Of a DNA stretch of 10,716 bases, positions 1 through 8,580 are shown in pieces. This stretch comes from an uncultured Ventosimonas sp. (lineage in GTDB: Bacteria; Pseudomonadota; Gammaproteobacteria; Pseudomonadales; Pseudomonadaceae). A program made the translations under genes and the position numbers. The first letter of the stretch is position 1. Each line of letters starts with the position of its first letter. The notes under the pieces are model-generated. The model did no database searches. It had not been told where the DNA came from and was given only the letters and a program-made list of their open reading frames with translations. The DNA lies in NCBI GenBank assembly GCA_945283395.1, contig CALYQH010000019.1, positions 1-10,716 on the forward strand. The letters run 5' to 3'.

Positions 1-1
1 T

Positions 2-802
2 TTAACCTATGAAGATTGGTCTATTAGTCATCATACTCTCCCTTCACTACAAAATAATGGTTTAAACAAATACTTTTTTTTTATGGGACATCCTGCAACT
101 GGTGGGTTAATAAGAGAAGCTAAATTATTTGAGCAACAAACATATTTCCAAACTTATGCTGATAATTCTTATACTTTTTTAAAAGAACTAGGCATAACTA
201 AACAAAAAGATAGCTTATTAATGTTAATATTTAGTTACGCTAATTCAGCATTAGCTAACTGGATTGATAAGCTTAAACAGGGTTCTCAGAAATATCATTT
301 AATTATTCCTGAGACCGTACTAGTTAGCAATTTAGCTAACTACTTAAATATACCTTGTTCTAAACTGACAGCAGGATATTGTCATCAACAAGGTGCTTTA
401 ACCCTGCAAATTATTCCCTTTGTTGCTCAAGAAAATTTTGATCAATTACTTTGGAGCACCGATATTAATGTAATAAGAGGCGAAGACTCCTTTGCTAGAG
501 CCCAACTGGCAGGCAAGCCTCTAATTTGGCATATTTATCCACAAGCCGCCAAAGCCCATCTTACTAAACTGGAAGCATTCCTAAACTTTTACTTAATTGA
601 TGTGTCGCCACCTATTCGTAAGGCTATTTTCAATTTCCACTTAGCCTGGAATAATCAGCAGAACTTATCCTATGCCTGGCAAATATATCAAAAATACTTA
701 CCGGAAATACAGAAACACGCTAAAATATGGGTAGAAAATCAAAAAATTGCAAATGATTTGGTAACAAAACTAGCCAACTTTTATAAAAATTGGCTATCAT
801 AA
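2..802 (+). CDS. earP: EF-P arginine rhamnosyltransferase EarP, 5'-truncated by the window edge
   Basis: EarP is a cytoplasmic inverting GT-B glycosyltransferase that moves rhamnose from dTDP-rhamnose onto Arg32 of elongation factor P. The frame is open from base 2 and reads LTYEDW...NKYFFFMGHPATGGLIRE, which matches the conserved EarP stretch KYFFF...TGGLLRE, so the ATG at 83 is internal and not the start. About 266 residues are present, whereas the family is usually about 370-380, so roughly the first 110 residues lie outside the window, including the N-terminal catalytic aspartates. The C-terminal nucleotide-sugar-binding domain contains the hallmark RGEDSFARAQLAGKPLIWHIYPQ (about 469-537); its Glu corresponds to the essential Glu near residue 273 of characterised EarP proteins. 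efp follows 52 bases downstream on the same strand, as in Pseudomonas. The motif and the EF-P neighbour make the identity firm. Confidence 0.95.
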   Translation, partial: LTYEDWSISHHTLPSLQNNGLNKYFFFMGHPATGGLIREAKLFEQQTYFQTYADNSYTFLKELGITKQKDSLLMLIFSYANSALANWIDKLKQGSQKYHLIIPETVLVSNLANYLNIPCSKLTAGYCHQQGALTLQIIPFVAQENFDQLLWSTDINVIRGEDSFARAQLAGKPLIWHIYPQAAKAHLTKLEAFLNFYLIDVSPPIRKAIFNFHLAWNNQQNLSYAWQIYQKYLPEIQKHAKIWVENQKIANDLVTKLANFYKNWLS

Positions 803-854
803 GCAATTGTTATTTTTTATTTAAATATTTACTGATACTTAAACGGATACTCTA

Positions 855-1421
855 ATGAAAACCGCTCAAGAATTTCGTGCTGGACAAGTAATTAATATTA
901 ACGACGCTCCTTGGGTCGTTCAAAAGGCTGAATTTAACAAATCTGGCCGTAACTCTGCTGTTGTAAAAATGAAATTGAAGAATGTCTTAACTGGTGCTGT
1001 TACAGAAACAGTTTACAAGGCTGACGATAAACTAGAACCTGTTATTTTAGAACGTAAAGATGTTACCTATTCATACTTTGCTGATCCCAATTTTGTATTT
1101 ATGGATAGTGAATACAATCAATATGAAGTAGCTAAAGAAGATCTAGGTGACGCGGCTTATTTTATTGAAGATGGTATGCAAGATGTATGTGAAGCTGTAT
1201 TTTATGAAGGTCGTGTGATTTCTATATCATTGCCAACTACTATCGTACGTCAAATAGCTTATACTGAACCTGCTGTCCGTGGTGATACCTCAGGAAAGGT
1301 CATGAAAGTGGCCCGTTTGCATACAGGTTTTGAATTAAAAGTATCGGAGTTCTGTGATATTGGCGATCATATCGAAATAGATACTCGTACCAACGAATAT
1401 AAAGCACGAGCTAAAGTTTAA
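855..1421 (+). CDS. efp: Translation elongation factor P (Arg32 type)
   Basis: EF-P binds the ribosome between the P and E sites and promotes peptide-bond formation at consecutive prolines. The 188 residues are the normal family length. Three beta-barrel domains are expected at about 1-64, 65-128 and 129-188; the C-terminal domain contains [40 protein letters not shown]. The modification loop reads KSGRNSA with Arg at position 32, where the lysine-modified (EpmA/B) type has Lys34. This is the substrate class of EarP, whose gene lies immediately upstream. The ATG at 855 is preceded only by a weak GGA (845-847), and the 52-base spacer has no clear promoter, so co-transcription with earP is likely though an internal promoter cannot be excluded. 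A strong hairpin terminator begins 20 bases after the stop. Confidence 0.98.
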   Translation: MKTAQEFRAGQVININDAPWVVQKAEFNKSGRNSAVVKMKLKNVLTGAVTETVYKADDKLEPVILERKDVTYSYFADPNFVFMDSEYNQYEVAKEDLGDAAYFIEDGMQDVCEAVFYEGRVISISLPTTIVRQIAYTEPAVRGDTSGKVMKVARLHTGFELKVSEFCDIGDHIEIDTRTNEYKARAKV

Positions 1422-1441
1422 TTAACAATATTTAATAAGAT

Positions 1442-1475
1442 AAAACCCAACTGAACTAGTTGGGTTTTGTTTGTT
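1442..1475 (+). terminator. Intrinsic terminator after efp, probably bidirectional
   Basis: Perfect 11-bp arms AAAACCCAACT (1442-1452) and AGTTGGGTTTT (1458-1468) enclose a 5-base loop and run into the T-rich tail TTTTGTTTGTT (1465-1475). Read on the minus strand, the same stem is followed by TTTTATCTTATT, so it could also stop leftward transcripts leaving hisC. Confidence 0.93.
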
Positions 1476-1515
1476 AGCGATATTTTCAACCTTCAAGCAT
1501 TTGTTATACTTTTAG

Positions 1516-1556
1516 AGCTTAAATTATGTCTCACATAGCCTCAAACAATTTAAGCT
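1516..1556. repeat. Inverted repeat, 10-bp perfect arms
   Basis: AGCTTAAATT (1516-1525) and AATTTAAGCT (1547-1556) are exact reverse complements around a 21-base loop. The loop contains a small nested hairpin, ATGT (1526-1529) with ACAT (1533-1536). On the plus strand the right arm is followed by TTTACTTTT, a weak T-rich tail. A TATACT hexamer lies 6 bases before the left arm. It could be a terminator, part of a small RNA, or an evolutionary remnant. Confidence 0.6.
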
Positions 1557-1569
1557 TTACTTTTGACCA

Positions 1570-1604
1570 AGCCTCCTATTATTTTCATTAGTATAGGCTA
1601 GGCT
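1570..1604. repeat. Imperfect inverted repeat with a 2-base bulge
   Basis: AGCCT+CCTAT (1570-1579) pairs with ATAGG (1593-1597) and AGGCT (1600-1604), with CT bulged between the two right-hand blocks, around a 13-base loop. No T tract follows on either strand, so it is not a typical intrinsic terminator. Function is unknown. Confidence 0.45.
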
Positions 1605-1739
1605 GCTTTGCTCATAAAGACCATATTTTTATAGGATTAAAAGCCTTATAGCCTTAGATTTCATTTAGTTACGTAAGCATTATGGATGAATATAAAACCT
1701 ATAAAAAAACAATCAAGCTAATTAGTCACCTAACAAAAG

Positions 1740-2804
1740 CTATTTAATAATGTCAGCTAATGCTGCTATTAATGATTGATTCTCTTGTTTTGTTCCTATA
1801 CTTATACGCAAAAACTGATTAATTCTAGGCTTGTTAAAATGGCGGACAATGATTCCCTTATCTCTTAAATTAGTGGCTAATTGACTAGCATCTAATTGTT
1901 TGTGAGTTACAAATAGAAAGTTTGCCATAGAAGGTAATACTTTAAAATGTAAACTTTCTAGTGCATTTATTAAGATATCTCTATTTTCAATGATTTGTTG
2001 ACAAATATTATTAAAGTAAACGTCATCTTTAATGGCAGCTTCTGCACCGGCCAATGCTAGTCTATCTAATGGATAAGAATTAAAACTATTTTTTACTCTT
2101 TCTAAAGCTTCTATCAGATCTGCTTGACCTAATGCAAAACCTACTCTTAGCCCTGCTAAGGAACGAGATTTCGAAAAGGTTTGCACCACTAATAAATTAG
2201 GATATTTATCAATCAGCGATATAGCAGATTCACCTCCAAAATCTATATAAGCTTCATCTACTACAACCACTGATTGCCTATTTTGCTCTAACAATTGCCT
2301 AATAGTAGCAAGTGGTAGCACTATCCCTGTAGGGGCATTAGGATTTGGAAAAATGATACCACTATTAGCACGAAAATAGCCTGCAACATTAATTTGAAAC
2401 TTATTGTCAACTTCTATTGACTCATAATGGATACTATATAATCCACAATAAACTGGATAAAAGCTATAACTAATATCAGGAAATAATATTGGAAGTTCAT
2501 TATCATGTTTAAATAAAGCATGAAAAACATGAGCTAACACTTCATCTGAACCATTACCTAAAAATACCTGATTAGCTTTTAATTTATAATAGTTAGCAAT
2601 TGTTTGCTTTAAACTCTGCCCCTCAGGGTCAGAATAAAGGCGTAATGACTCATTAGTAGCGGCATGAATAGCTTCAATAACTTTCGGAGAAGGTGCAAAA
2701 GGGTTTTCATTAGTATTTAACTTAATTAAATTATCCTTTTTGGGCTGTTCACCTGGAATATAAGGAGTTAGCTCATTAACAAAAGGACTCCAAAATTTAC
2801 TCAT
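1740..2804 (-). CDS. hisC: Histidinol-phosphate aminotransferase
   Basis: This PLP-dependent class I/II aminotransferase converts imidazole acetol phosphate and glutamate to histidinol phosphate and 2-oxoglutarate in the cytoplasm. Its 354 residues are a normal length. Visible fold-type I landmarks are [13 protein letters not shown] near the N-terminus, GNGSDE (83-88), FPNPNAPTG (152-160, Asn155 near the cofactor), VVDEAYIDF (181-189, Asp183 and Tyr186) and [12 protein letters not shown] (209-220), where Lys212 should form the Schiff base with PLP. The start codon overlaps the end of hisD by 8 bases, and AGGATGA lies upstream inside hisD, so translational coupling is likely. It is the last gene of the leftward hisGDC unit. 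Genomes of this group often carry a second hisC paralog, so this corresponds to the hisC1 position of Pseudomonas. Confidence 0.96.
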   Translation of the reverse strand: MSKFWSPFVNELTPYIPGEQPKKDNLIKLNTNENPFAPSPKVIEAIHAATNESLRLYSDPEGQSLKQTIANYYKLKANQVFLGNGSDEVLAHVFHALFKHDNELPILFPDISYSFYPVYCGLYSIHYESIEVDNKFQINVAGYFRANSGIIFPNPNAPTGIVLPLATIRQLLEQNRQSVVVVDEAYIDFGGESAISLIDKYPNLLVVQTFSKSRSLAGLRVGFALGQADLIEALERVKNSFNSYPLDRLALAGAEAAIKDDVYFNNICQQIIENRDILINALESLHFKVLPSMANFLFVTHKQLDASQLATNLRDKGIIVRHFNKPRINQFLRISIGTKQENQSLIAALADIIK

Positions 2805-4107
2805 TATTTTTCATCCTATACTCGGCACTACGTGCATGAGCTGTTAGTGATTCACTCCTAGCTAGTATAGAAGCCGTTTTACCTAAATCGGCAGCACCTT
2901 GTTCTGAGCAGAAAATAAGCGAAGATCGTTTCTGGAAATCATACACGCCTAATGGCGAAGAAAAGCGAGCTGTTCCAGAGGTAGGTAATACATGATTAGG
3001 TCCTGCACAATAATCGCCTAATGGTTCCGCTGTATAACGTCCCATAAAAATAGCCCCTGCATGACGAATATCTGGTAACCATGCCTCAGGATCAGCCACA
3101 GATAATTCTAAATGCTCAGGTGCTATTAAATTAGCTACTGCTAGTGCTTGTTCTTTATTATCCACATGGATAAGTGCCCCTCTTCTTTCTAACGAAGTTC
3201 TAATAATGTCAGCCCTTTCCATTGTAGGTAAAAATTTATTGATACTATCTGCTACTTGGTCAATAAATCCTTTATCAAAACTAATTAATATAGCTTGTGC
3301 ATATTCATCATGCTCAGCTTGTGAAAATAAATCCATAGCAATCCAATCAGGATTTGTAGTGCCATCACAAACTACTAGGATTTCTGACGGCCCTGCAATC
3401 ATATCAATCCCTACCTTACCAAACACATGACGCTTTGCTGTTGCAACATAAATATTACCAGGCCCTACTATCTTATCAACTGCAGGAATAGTTTCTGTAC
3501 CATATGCTAAAGCTGCCACAGCTTGTGCACCACCAATAGCAAAAGCTTTATCAACGCCTGCTACTGCGGCAGCCGCTAATACTATCTCATTAATTTCATC
3601 ATGAGGAGTTGGCACTACCATTACTACTTCCTGGACACCTGCCACTTTAGCTGGTATAGCATTCATTAATAAAGAGGAAGGGTAAGAAGCTTTTCCACCC
3701 GGCACATACAAACCGACTTTATCTAAAGGTGTTATTTTTTGACCTAACATTGTTCCATCAGCTTCTATATAGTGCCAAGAGTCTTGTTTCTGATGTTCAT
3801 GGTATAAACGTATACGTTCTGCTGCAAACTCTAATGCTTGACGTTGTGCTTTGCTAACTTGGGTTAGAGCATGCTGGATAAGATCCTTATCAAAAGTTAA
3901 ATCTGCCATACTAGTAGCAGATACATGGTCAAATTTCTGACTATAATCTACTAATGCAGCATCTCCACGTTTTCTTATTTCACTGATAATGTTTACAACA
4001 CTCTGATTCACAGCCTCATCTGAAACGCTTTCCCAGCTAAGTAAGCTATCCAGCTGCTGAGAAAAGTCTGCCTGGTTATAAGCCATGCGCCGTATATTGA
4101 TAGACAT
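2797..4107 (-). CDS. hisD: Histidinol dehydrogenase
   Basis: HisD is a zinc-dependent cytoplasmic enzyme that oxidises L-histidinol to L-histidine with two NAD+, the last two steps of the pathway. The 436 residues match the family. The sequence contains [14 protein letters not shown] (212-225), DMIAGPSEI (235-243), QAEHDEYAQ (263-271), APEHLEL (329-335), [14 protein letters not shown] (363-376) and SSPLGVYDF (383-391). By comparison with the E. coli enzyme, the zinc ligands should be Gln263, His266, Asp365 and His424, and the catalytic pair Glu331-His332; all are present, so the enzyme should be active. It starts 21 bases after the hisG stop and overlaps hisC by 8 bases. GGGAG lies about 12 bases upstream of the chosen ATG, rather far. 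A second ATG seven codons in has no Shine-Dalgarno sequence, so I kept the first. Confidence 0.97.
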   Translation of the reverse strand: MSINIRRMAYNQADFSQQLDSLLSWESVSDEAVNQSVVNIISEIRKRGDAALVDYSQKFDHVSATSMADLTFDKDLIQHALTQVSKAQRQALEFAAERIRLYHEHQKQDSWHYIEADGTMLGQKITPLDKVGLYVPGGKASYPSSLLMNAIPAKVAGVQEVVMVVPTPHDEINEIVLAAAAVAGVDKAFAIGGAQAVAALAYGTETIPAVDKIVGPGNIYVATAKRHVFGKVGIDMIAGPSEILVVCDGTTNPDWIAMDLFSQAEHDEYAQAILISFDKGFIDQVADSINKFLPTMERADIIRTSLERRGALIHVDNKEQALAVANLIAPEHLELSVADPEAWLPDIRHAGAIFMGRYTAEPLGDYCAGPNHVLPTSGTARFSSPLGVYDFQKRSSLIFCSEQGAADLGKTASILARSESLTAHARSAEYRMKNNE

Positions 4108-4128
4108 GATTTTTGTATTCTCCCTATG

Positions 4129-4761
4129 TTAATTTTTTCTAGACAGGACAGCATTGCGTAAAGTATCTATCAATGCTTGTATACGCTGGTGATGCATTTT
4201 CATAGCAGCTTTGTTAACTATAAGGCGTGAACTTATATGAGCTATCAACTCCTGTGGTTCCAAGCCATTAGCCCTCAATGTATTTCCTGTATCGACTACA
4301 TCAATAATTTTATCAGCTAAGCCTACTAGAGGGGCTAACTCCATGGAACCGTAAAGCTTAATAATATCTACTTGACGCCCTTGTTCTGCATAATAGTTTT
4401 TGGCCACATTAACAAATTTAGTAGCCACTTTTAAACGTCCTTTAGGTTCAGCTTTACCAGTAACTCCCGCTGTCATTAGTTTACAACGCGCAATATTAAG
4501 GTCTAGTGGTTCATAAAGACCATTACCACCATACTCTAATAATACATCTTTACCTGCAACCCCTAAATCCGCTGCACCATATTCAACATAAGTAGGTACA
4601 TCTGTAGCTCTTACGATCAATATACGAACATCTGGTTGGCTCGTAGCTATAATAAGTTTTCGGCTCTTTTCAGGATTTTCCTTAGGTATAATGCCTGCCT
4701 CTGCCAAAAATGGCAAAGTTTCATCTAAAATCCGACCTTTCGATAATGCAATGGTTAACAT
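4129..4761 (-). CDS. hisG: ATP phosphoribosyltransferase catalytic subunit, short form
   Basis: HisG catalyses the first, committed step of histidine synthesis: ATP plus PRPP gives phosphoribosyl-ATP and pyrophosphate. At 210 residues it is the short form (HisG-S), which lacks the C-terminal regulatory ACT-like domain and in known cases needs HisZ as a regulatory partner. HisZ is not encoded in this window. Recognisable pieces are IALSKGRI near the start, [18 protein letters not shown] (55-72), [16 protein letters not shown] (135-150) and the PRPP-binding [14 protein letters not shown] (154-167). It is the first gene of the leftward hisGDC unit and is preceded by 718 bases with no recognised gene, unlike Pseudomonas, where murA lies close upstream. 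The Shine-Dalgarno sequence is weak (GAAAAG about 12 bases before ATG). No histidine-rich leader peptide was seen. Confidence 0.97.
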   Translation of the reverse strand: MLTIALSKGRILDETLPFLAEAGIIPKENPEKSRKLIIATSQPDVRILIVRATDVPTYVEYGAADLGVAGKDVLLEYGGNGLYEPLDLNIARCKLMTAGVTGKAEPKGRLKVATKFVNVAKNYYAEQGRQVDIIKLYGSMELAPLVGLADKIIDVVDTGNTLRANGLEPQELIAHISSRLIVNKAAMKMHHQRIQALIDTLRNAVLSRKN

Positions 4762-5237
4762 AATTTAGTAACTTTTCTTTATCTATTAACTATCTAAACA
4801 GATACCATAATTTTAATTCATAGACTATTAATTAATATGAAAAGTATCTTATCACTTTTGTAGGTTATAAATATATCACAAATGATATTAATACTAACTT
4901 ACCCAGCCTTTAATAAAAGCCAGATTGATAAAACTAGCTTAATCAAAATTCTCTTACCCTTATCAAGTAAAAGTAGCACAATATAGAGAGCTATTGACTA
5001 TTATGCTGTCCTTTAATAAATATGTAAAAAAAAGAATACTTCTCATAAAGCTAACAATAGTCAAAATATTTCAAATTTACTTATAAGTTTTAGAGCTATT
5101 AAAGCATTTTTTGAAAGCTACTGGAAATGATTGAGCTAGTAAAATAACAGCAAAACAAGGTCTATTTATGAAATGATTGACTACTGATCCCGTAAGACAA
5201 AAAATTATAAATTTAAAAAAGTTAACTCAGGGATGAC

Positions 5238-5268
5238 ACTATAAACAGGATCATTAATATAGTTTTTT
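5238..5268 (+). repeat. AT-rich hairpin followed by a T6 run
   Basis: ACTATA (5238-5243) pairs with TATAGT (5258-5263) across a 14-base loop, and the right arm ends in a run of six T (5263-5268). The layout resembles an intrinsic terminator on the plus strand, but the stem is short and has a single G-C pair, and no plus-strand transcript is known here. It may be chance. Confidence 0.25.
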
Positions 5269-5410
5269 CATTATAGCCAATCTATTACTGGCATAATTAA
5301 CTTCTAACGATTTATTTGGTAATTAGTGATAAAGTTATTTATATTAGTAGGTTATTCTTTAAGAGCTTTAGCAAGATCTATGTTTTAATTTTATGAAGAA
5401 AGCAATAGTC

Positions 5411-5455
5411 TAAAAATAAAAGAGCATAAAAAAACTTTATTTTCTATTTCTAGAC
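5411..5455. repeat. Imperfect AT-rich inverted repeat downstream of murA
   Basis: GTCTAAAAATAAAAG and, further right, CTTTATTTTCTATTTCTAGAC form an imperfect stem (outer GTCTA/TAGAC, then AAATA/TATTT after a mismatch). It lies about 25-70 bases beyond the murA stop in the direction of murA transcription and is the only candidate I see for 3'-end structure of that operon. There is no U tract after it, so a terminator role is doubtful. End coordinates are approximate by a few bases. Confidence 0.3.
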
Positions 5456-5479
5456 CATTACTAGCACTATAACCAGTTA

Positions 5480-6754
<1,275 letters not shown>

Positions 6755-6766
6755 TCAAAAAAACAA

Positions 6767-7006
6767 TTATTTACGGTTAACCCAGTCATTATACTTAAAA
6801 AATTTCATGGTAATAGCATGAATACTACCATTTTCAATCCAAGGTTTAAGATGACTATAAATTTGTTGTTGACGTTTTACAGGGCTTAATATGGCTAACT
6901 CATCACTAATTATATTAAGTTGAAAATTACAGCCTTCTCCCTCTACTTCTACTTTAATATTAGGTATTTGACTTTCCAAAAATTGCTTTACTTCTTTTGG
7001 TTGCAT
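6767..7006 (-). CDS. ibaG: BolA-family protein IbaG (YrbA)
   Basis: This small cytoplasmic BolA-family protein has 79 residues, close to the E. coli IbaG length. Family members bind monothiol glutaredoxins and share [2Fe-2S] clusters; E. coli IbaG is linked to acid stress and Fe-S trafficking. The sequence contains EVEGEGCNFQLNIISDEL, then VKRQQQIYSHLKPWIENGSIHAITMKFF, which aligns well with E. coli [26 protein letters not shown]. The conserved His sits in SIHAITMK. A Cys in GEGCNF occupies the place of Ser/His in the E. coli protein and could take part in cluster binding, but that is inference. It lies between mlaB (37-base gap, AGGA about 10 bases before ATG) and murA, the usual conserved place. 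Confidence 0.93.
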   Translation of the reverse strand: MQPKEVKQFLESQIPNIKVEVEGEGCNFQLNIISDELAILSPVKRQQQIYSHLKPWIENGSIHAITMKFFKYNDWVNRK

Positions 7007-7043
7007 TCAGTTATTATCCTGTTAGATTATCATCTATTATTTA

Positions 7044-7379
7044 TTAGTCTACAGATATAGGTAATATATCTATCACTCCAGAAAATTTTGCTATTTCTTC
7101 TAATCCAGTAGGTAAATTTTTTAAGACCAACTTTTTATTTGCCCTTTGCGCATCACGAATTAATGATAAAACCAACGATAATCCTACGCTACTGGTACGA
7201 GTAAGTTCAGCACAATTTAAGGTAAATTCTTTGGCAGAACTATTTTGGATAAGCGCTCTGCCAATTTCTCTTAATTGCTTGCCATTTCGATAATCAATTT
7301 CACCAGATAAAACAAGCTGACCTAGACTCCTCTCTGCAATAGAGCCTAGTGTGTTAGTTGTTGTAGCTTTATTAGCCAT
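7044..7379 (-). CDS. mlaB: STAS-domain protein MlaB of the Mla phospholipid transporter
   Basis: MlaB is a small cytoplasmic STAS protein that binds the ATPase MlaF and stabilises the MlaFEDB complex. The protein has 111 residues, slightly longer than E. coli MlaB (97) through an N-terminal extension. The core runs QLVLSGEIDYRNG (21-33), EFTLNCAELTRTSSVGLSLVLSLI (51-74) and VLKNLPTGLEEIAKFSGVIDILPI (85-108), the usual strand-helix order of STAS. E. coli MlaB has a functional Asp-Thr (Thr52) before the AGLALL helix; here the aligned residues are Ser63-Ser64. This keeps a hydroxyl at the Thr52 position but loses the Asp. AAGG lies 8 bases before the ATG, within the mlaC 3' end, and the intergenic gap is 10 bases. 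The divergent sequence alone would be a weak call; position in the operon settles it. Confidence 0.9.
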   Translation of the reverse strand: MANKATTTNTLGSIAERSLGQLVLSGEIDYRNGKQLREIGRALIQNSSAKEFTLNCAELTRTSSVGLSLVLSLIRDAQRANKKLVLKNLPTGLEEIAKFSGVIDILPISVD

Positions 7380-7389
7380 TTAAAAAACC

Positions 7390-8031
7390 TTATTTAGCAG
7401 CTTCTGATGTTTCTTTGGCTCTTTTTACCGCATTTGACCAATCATTAATCACAACATCTAAGTTATTATTTTGGTTTTTCATTTCATTGACAAATTGATC
7501 ACGGAATAATTTACCAATATTAAGGCCATTTACAATAACATTTCTAATGACCCATTTATTATTCAAATTAACCATAGTATAGGAAACGGGATATACCGTA
7601 TTATTATTTCCTTTTATCTCCATAGCAACACTAACTCTAGCAGGGTCATCAGTAGGCGTTGTTCTCAACACCTTTATACCTTGATTTTCATACTCTAATA
7701 AAGCATTACCATAAAATTGCATTAATCCTTTTTCAAAATTAGTTTTAAACGTTTCCATTTGTTTAGGAGTAGCTAGCCGTGTATATTTAATAGTCATTAC
7801 ACTACGTGCTATACCATCTACATCAACTACCGGAGATAGAATATTATGTAAAGCTTGATGAAAAGCTTCAGGATTAGTCTTATACTTTGCCTTGTTAGCT
7901 TGTAAATCTTTCAATAATACATCTACCGTAGATTGTACTACTTGTTGTGGGGCCTCATCAGCTGCCATGCTAGTAGTAGAAAAAAAGACTAATATTGCTG
8001 AAAAAATAAAAAGGCTAAATTGCTTTATCAT
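7390..8031 (-). CDS. mlaC: Periplasmic phospholipid-binding protein MlaC
   Basis: MlaC is the soluble periplasmic carrier that shuttles phospholipid between the outer-membrane MlaA complex and the inner-membrane MlaFEDB transporter. The protein has 213 residues (E. coli 211). The N-terminus is a clear Sec signal peptide: MIKQF, a hydrophobic core FIFSAILVFFS, then TTSMA|ADEA, with cleavage most likely after Ala23. The mature part carries the Tol-Tol/Ttg2D fold signature, including LSPVVDVDGIARSVM, PKQMETFKTNFEKGLMQFYGNALLEY and VSYTMVNLNNKWVIRNVIVNGLNIGKLFRDQF, typical of the family. GGAG lies 8 bases before the ATG. It starts 21 bases after the mlaD stop and ends 10 bases before mlaB, so it is part of one transcript. 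The Pseudomonas names are ttg2D/PA4453. Confidence 0.96.
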   Translation of the reverse strand: MIKQFSLFIFSAILVFFSTTSMAADEAPQQVVQSTVDVLLKDLQANKAKYKTNPEAFHQALHNILSPVVDVDGIARSVMTIKYTRLATPKQMETFKTNFEKGLMQFYGNALLEYENQGIKVLRTTPTDDPARVSVAMEIKGNNNTVYPVSYTMVNLNNKWVIRNVIVNGLNIGKLFRDQFVNEMKNQNNNLDVVINDWSNAVKRAKETSEAAK

Positions 8032-8052
8032 GCTAGGTGCTCCATATTAGGA

Positions 8053-8580
8053 TTATTTACTTTGAACTAATTGCTTTAAGGTATCATTCATAATCTGTAA
8101 TTGCTTAGCAACATCTTTAGCGCTATCACTTGATCCCATTACAAATTTATTAATTAAATCCTCTAAAACTAAAGTTGGTTGTGTGTCTTCTACTACAGAA
8201 CCATCTTTTAATACTTCTTCGTCCCCGCCTAAACTAAATCCTATATATTTTTCGCCTAATAATCCTGCGGTATAAATAATCGCAGTTGAGTCTTTAGGTA
8301 AAAAATTAATATTGTCATTAATTTCCATAGTCACTTTAGCACTATATTTTTTAGGATCAATCTTAATATCTGTAACTGTTCCTATGGTAACGCCAGCAAA
8401 AGAAACTCTGGAGCGCACCTTTAAGCCATCAACATTCTCAAAATAAGCATATAGCTTATAATTTTTTTGGTTAGAACCATTAAAACTCAAACCACTTACT
8501 TTGAAAGCTAACACTGTAATAGCAACAATACCGGCCAATATAAACAAACCTACCGTAATTTCAAGGGCTCGGCTTCTCAT
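8053..8580 (-). CDS. mlaD: MCE-domain subunit MlaD
   Basis: MlaD is an inner-membrane-anchored MCE protein. Six copies form a periplasmic ring with a hydrophobic pore through which lipid passes between MlaE and MlaC. From the ATG at 8580 it has 175 residues (E. coli 183). One N-terminal transmembrane segment, VGLFILAGIVAITVLAFKV, is followed by a single MCE domain from about YKLYAYFENVDGLKVRSRVSFAGV to LLGEKYIGFSLGG, then a helix, VLEDLINKFVMGS, that fits the central-pore helix. I chose ATG 8580 over GTG 8583 because GGAG then sits 7 bases away rather than 4, and the stop/start overlap TGATG mirrors TAATG at mlaF/mlaE. The alternative GTG adds only one residue. The short C-terminal tail lacks the long disordered extension of E. 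coli MlaD. Confidence 0.96.
   Translation of the reverse strand: MRSRALEITVGLFILAGIVAITVLAFKVSGLSFNGSNQKNYKLYAYFENVDGLKVRSRVSFAGVTIGTVTDIKIDPKKYSAKVTMEINDNINFLPKDSTAIIYTAGLLGEKYIGFSLGGDEEVLKDGSVVEDTQPTLVLEDLINKFVMGSSDSAKDVAKQLQIMNDTLKQLVQSK

Larger units (their letters stand above)
1476..1739. other. Gene-free junction between convergent efp and hisC
   Basis: No ORF of credible length or composition was seen on either strand. The stretch lies between two convergent units (earP-efp and hisGDC) that are far apart in Pseudomonas aeruginosa, so it probably marks a rearrangement boundary. It holds two inverted repeats, listed separately, and a TATACT hexamer at 1504-1509. No classic terminator with a T tract was found directly after the hisC stop; the efp terminator may serve both units. 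Confidence 0.7.
4762..5479. other. Long gene-free AT-rich gap between murA and hisG
   Basis: I read both strands for genes, RNA genes and insertion-sequence remnants and recognised none; stop codons are frequent in all frames. It must contain the hisG promoter unless hisG is read through from murA. Minor structure: AGATAC/GTATCT (4800-4805 and 4844-4849); ATATCA-CAAA-TGATAT (4873-4888); TTGACTATT (4994-5002) with its reverse complement AATAGTCAA (5056-5064); the 10-bp palindrome ACTTATAAGT near 5080; a hairpin followed by T6 (5238-5268); and a minus-strand TATAAT at 5270-5275. Some of these are expected by chance in such AT-rich DNA. Confidence 0.75.

Noticed and set aside
83..802. ATG at 83 as the start of the first gene
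   Set aside because: The same frame is open back to base 2 and the residues before it (NKYFFF) match EarP, so the gene begins outside the window.
3206..3430. Plus-strand ORF inside hisD
   Set aside because: Antisense shadow of a conserved enzyme, with no family resemblance or ribosome site.
4790..4860. Histidine attenuator or leader peptide upstream of hisG
   Set aside because: No run of His codons in a short ORF and no alternative GC-rich stems; only a weak AGATAC/GTATCT pair.
5161..5270. Decayed transposase in the murA-hisG gap
   Set aside because: One plus-strand frame gives short open bits (SRKTKNYKFKKVNSGMTL) that vaguely recall insertion-sequence proteins, but stops are frequent and no catalytic motif or terminal repeats are visible.
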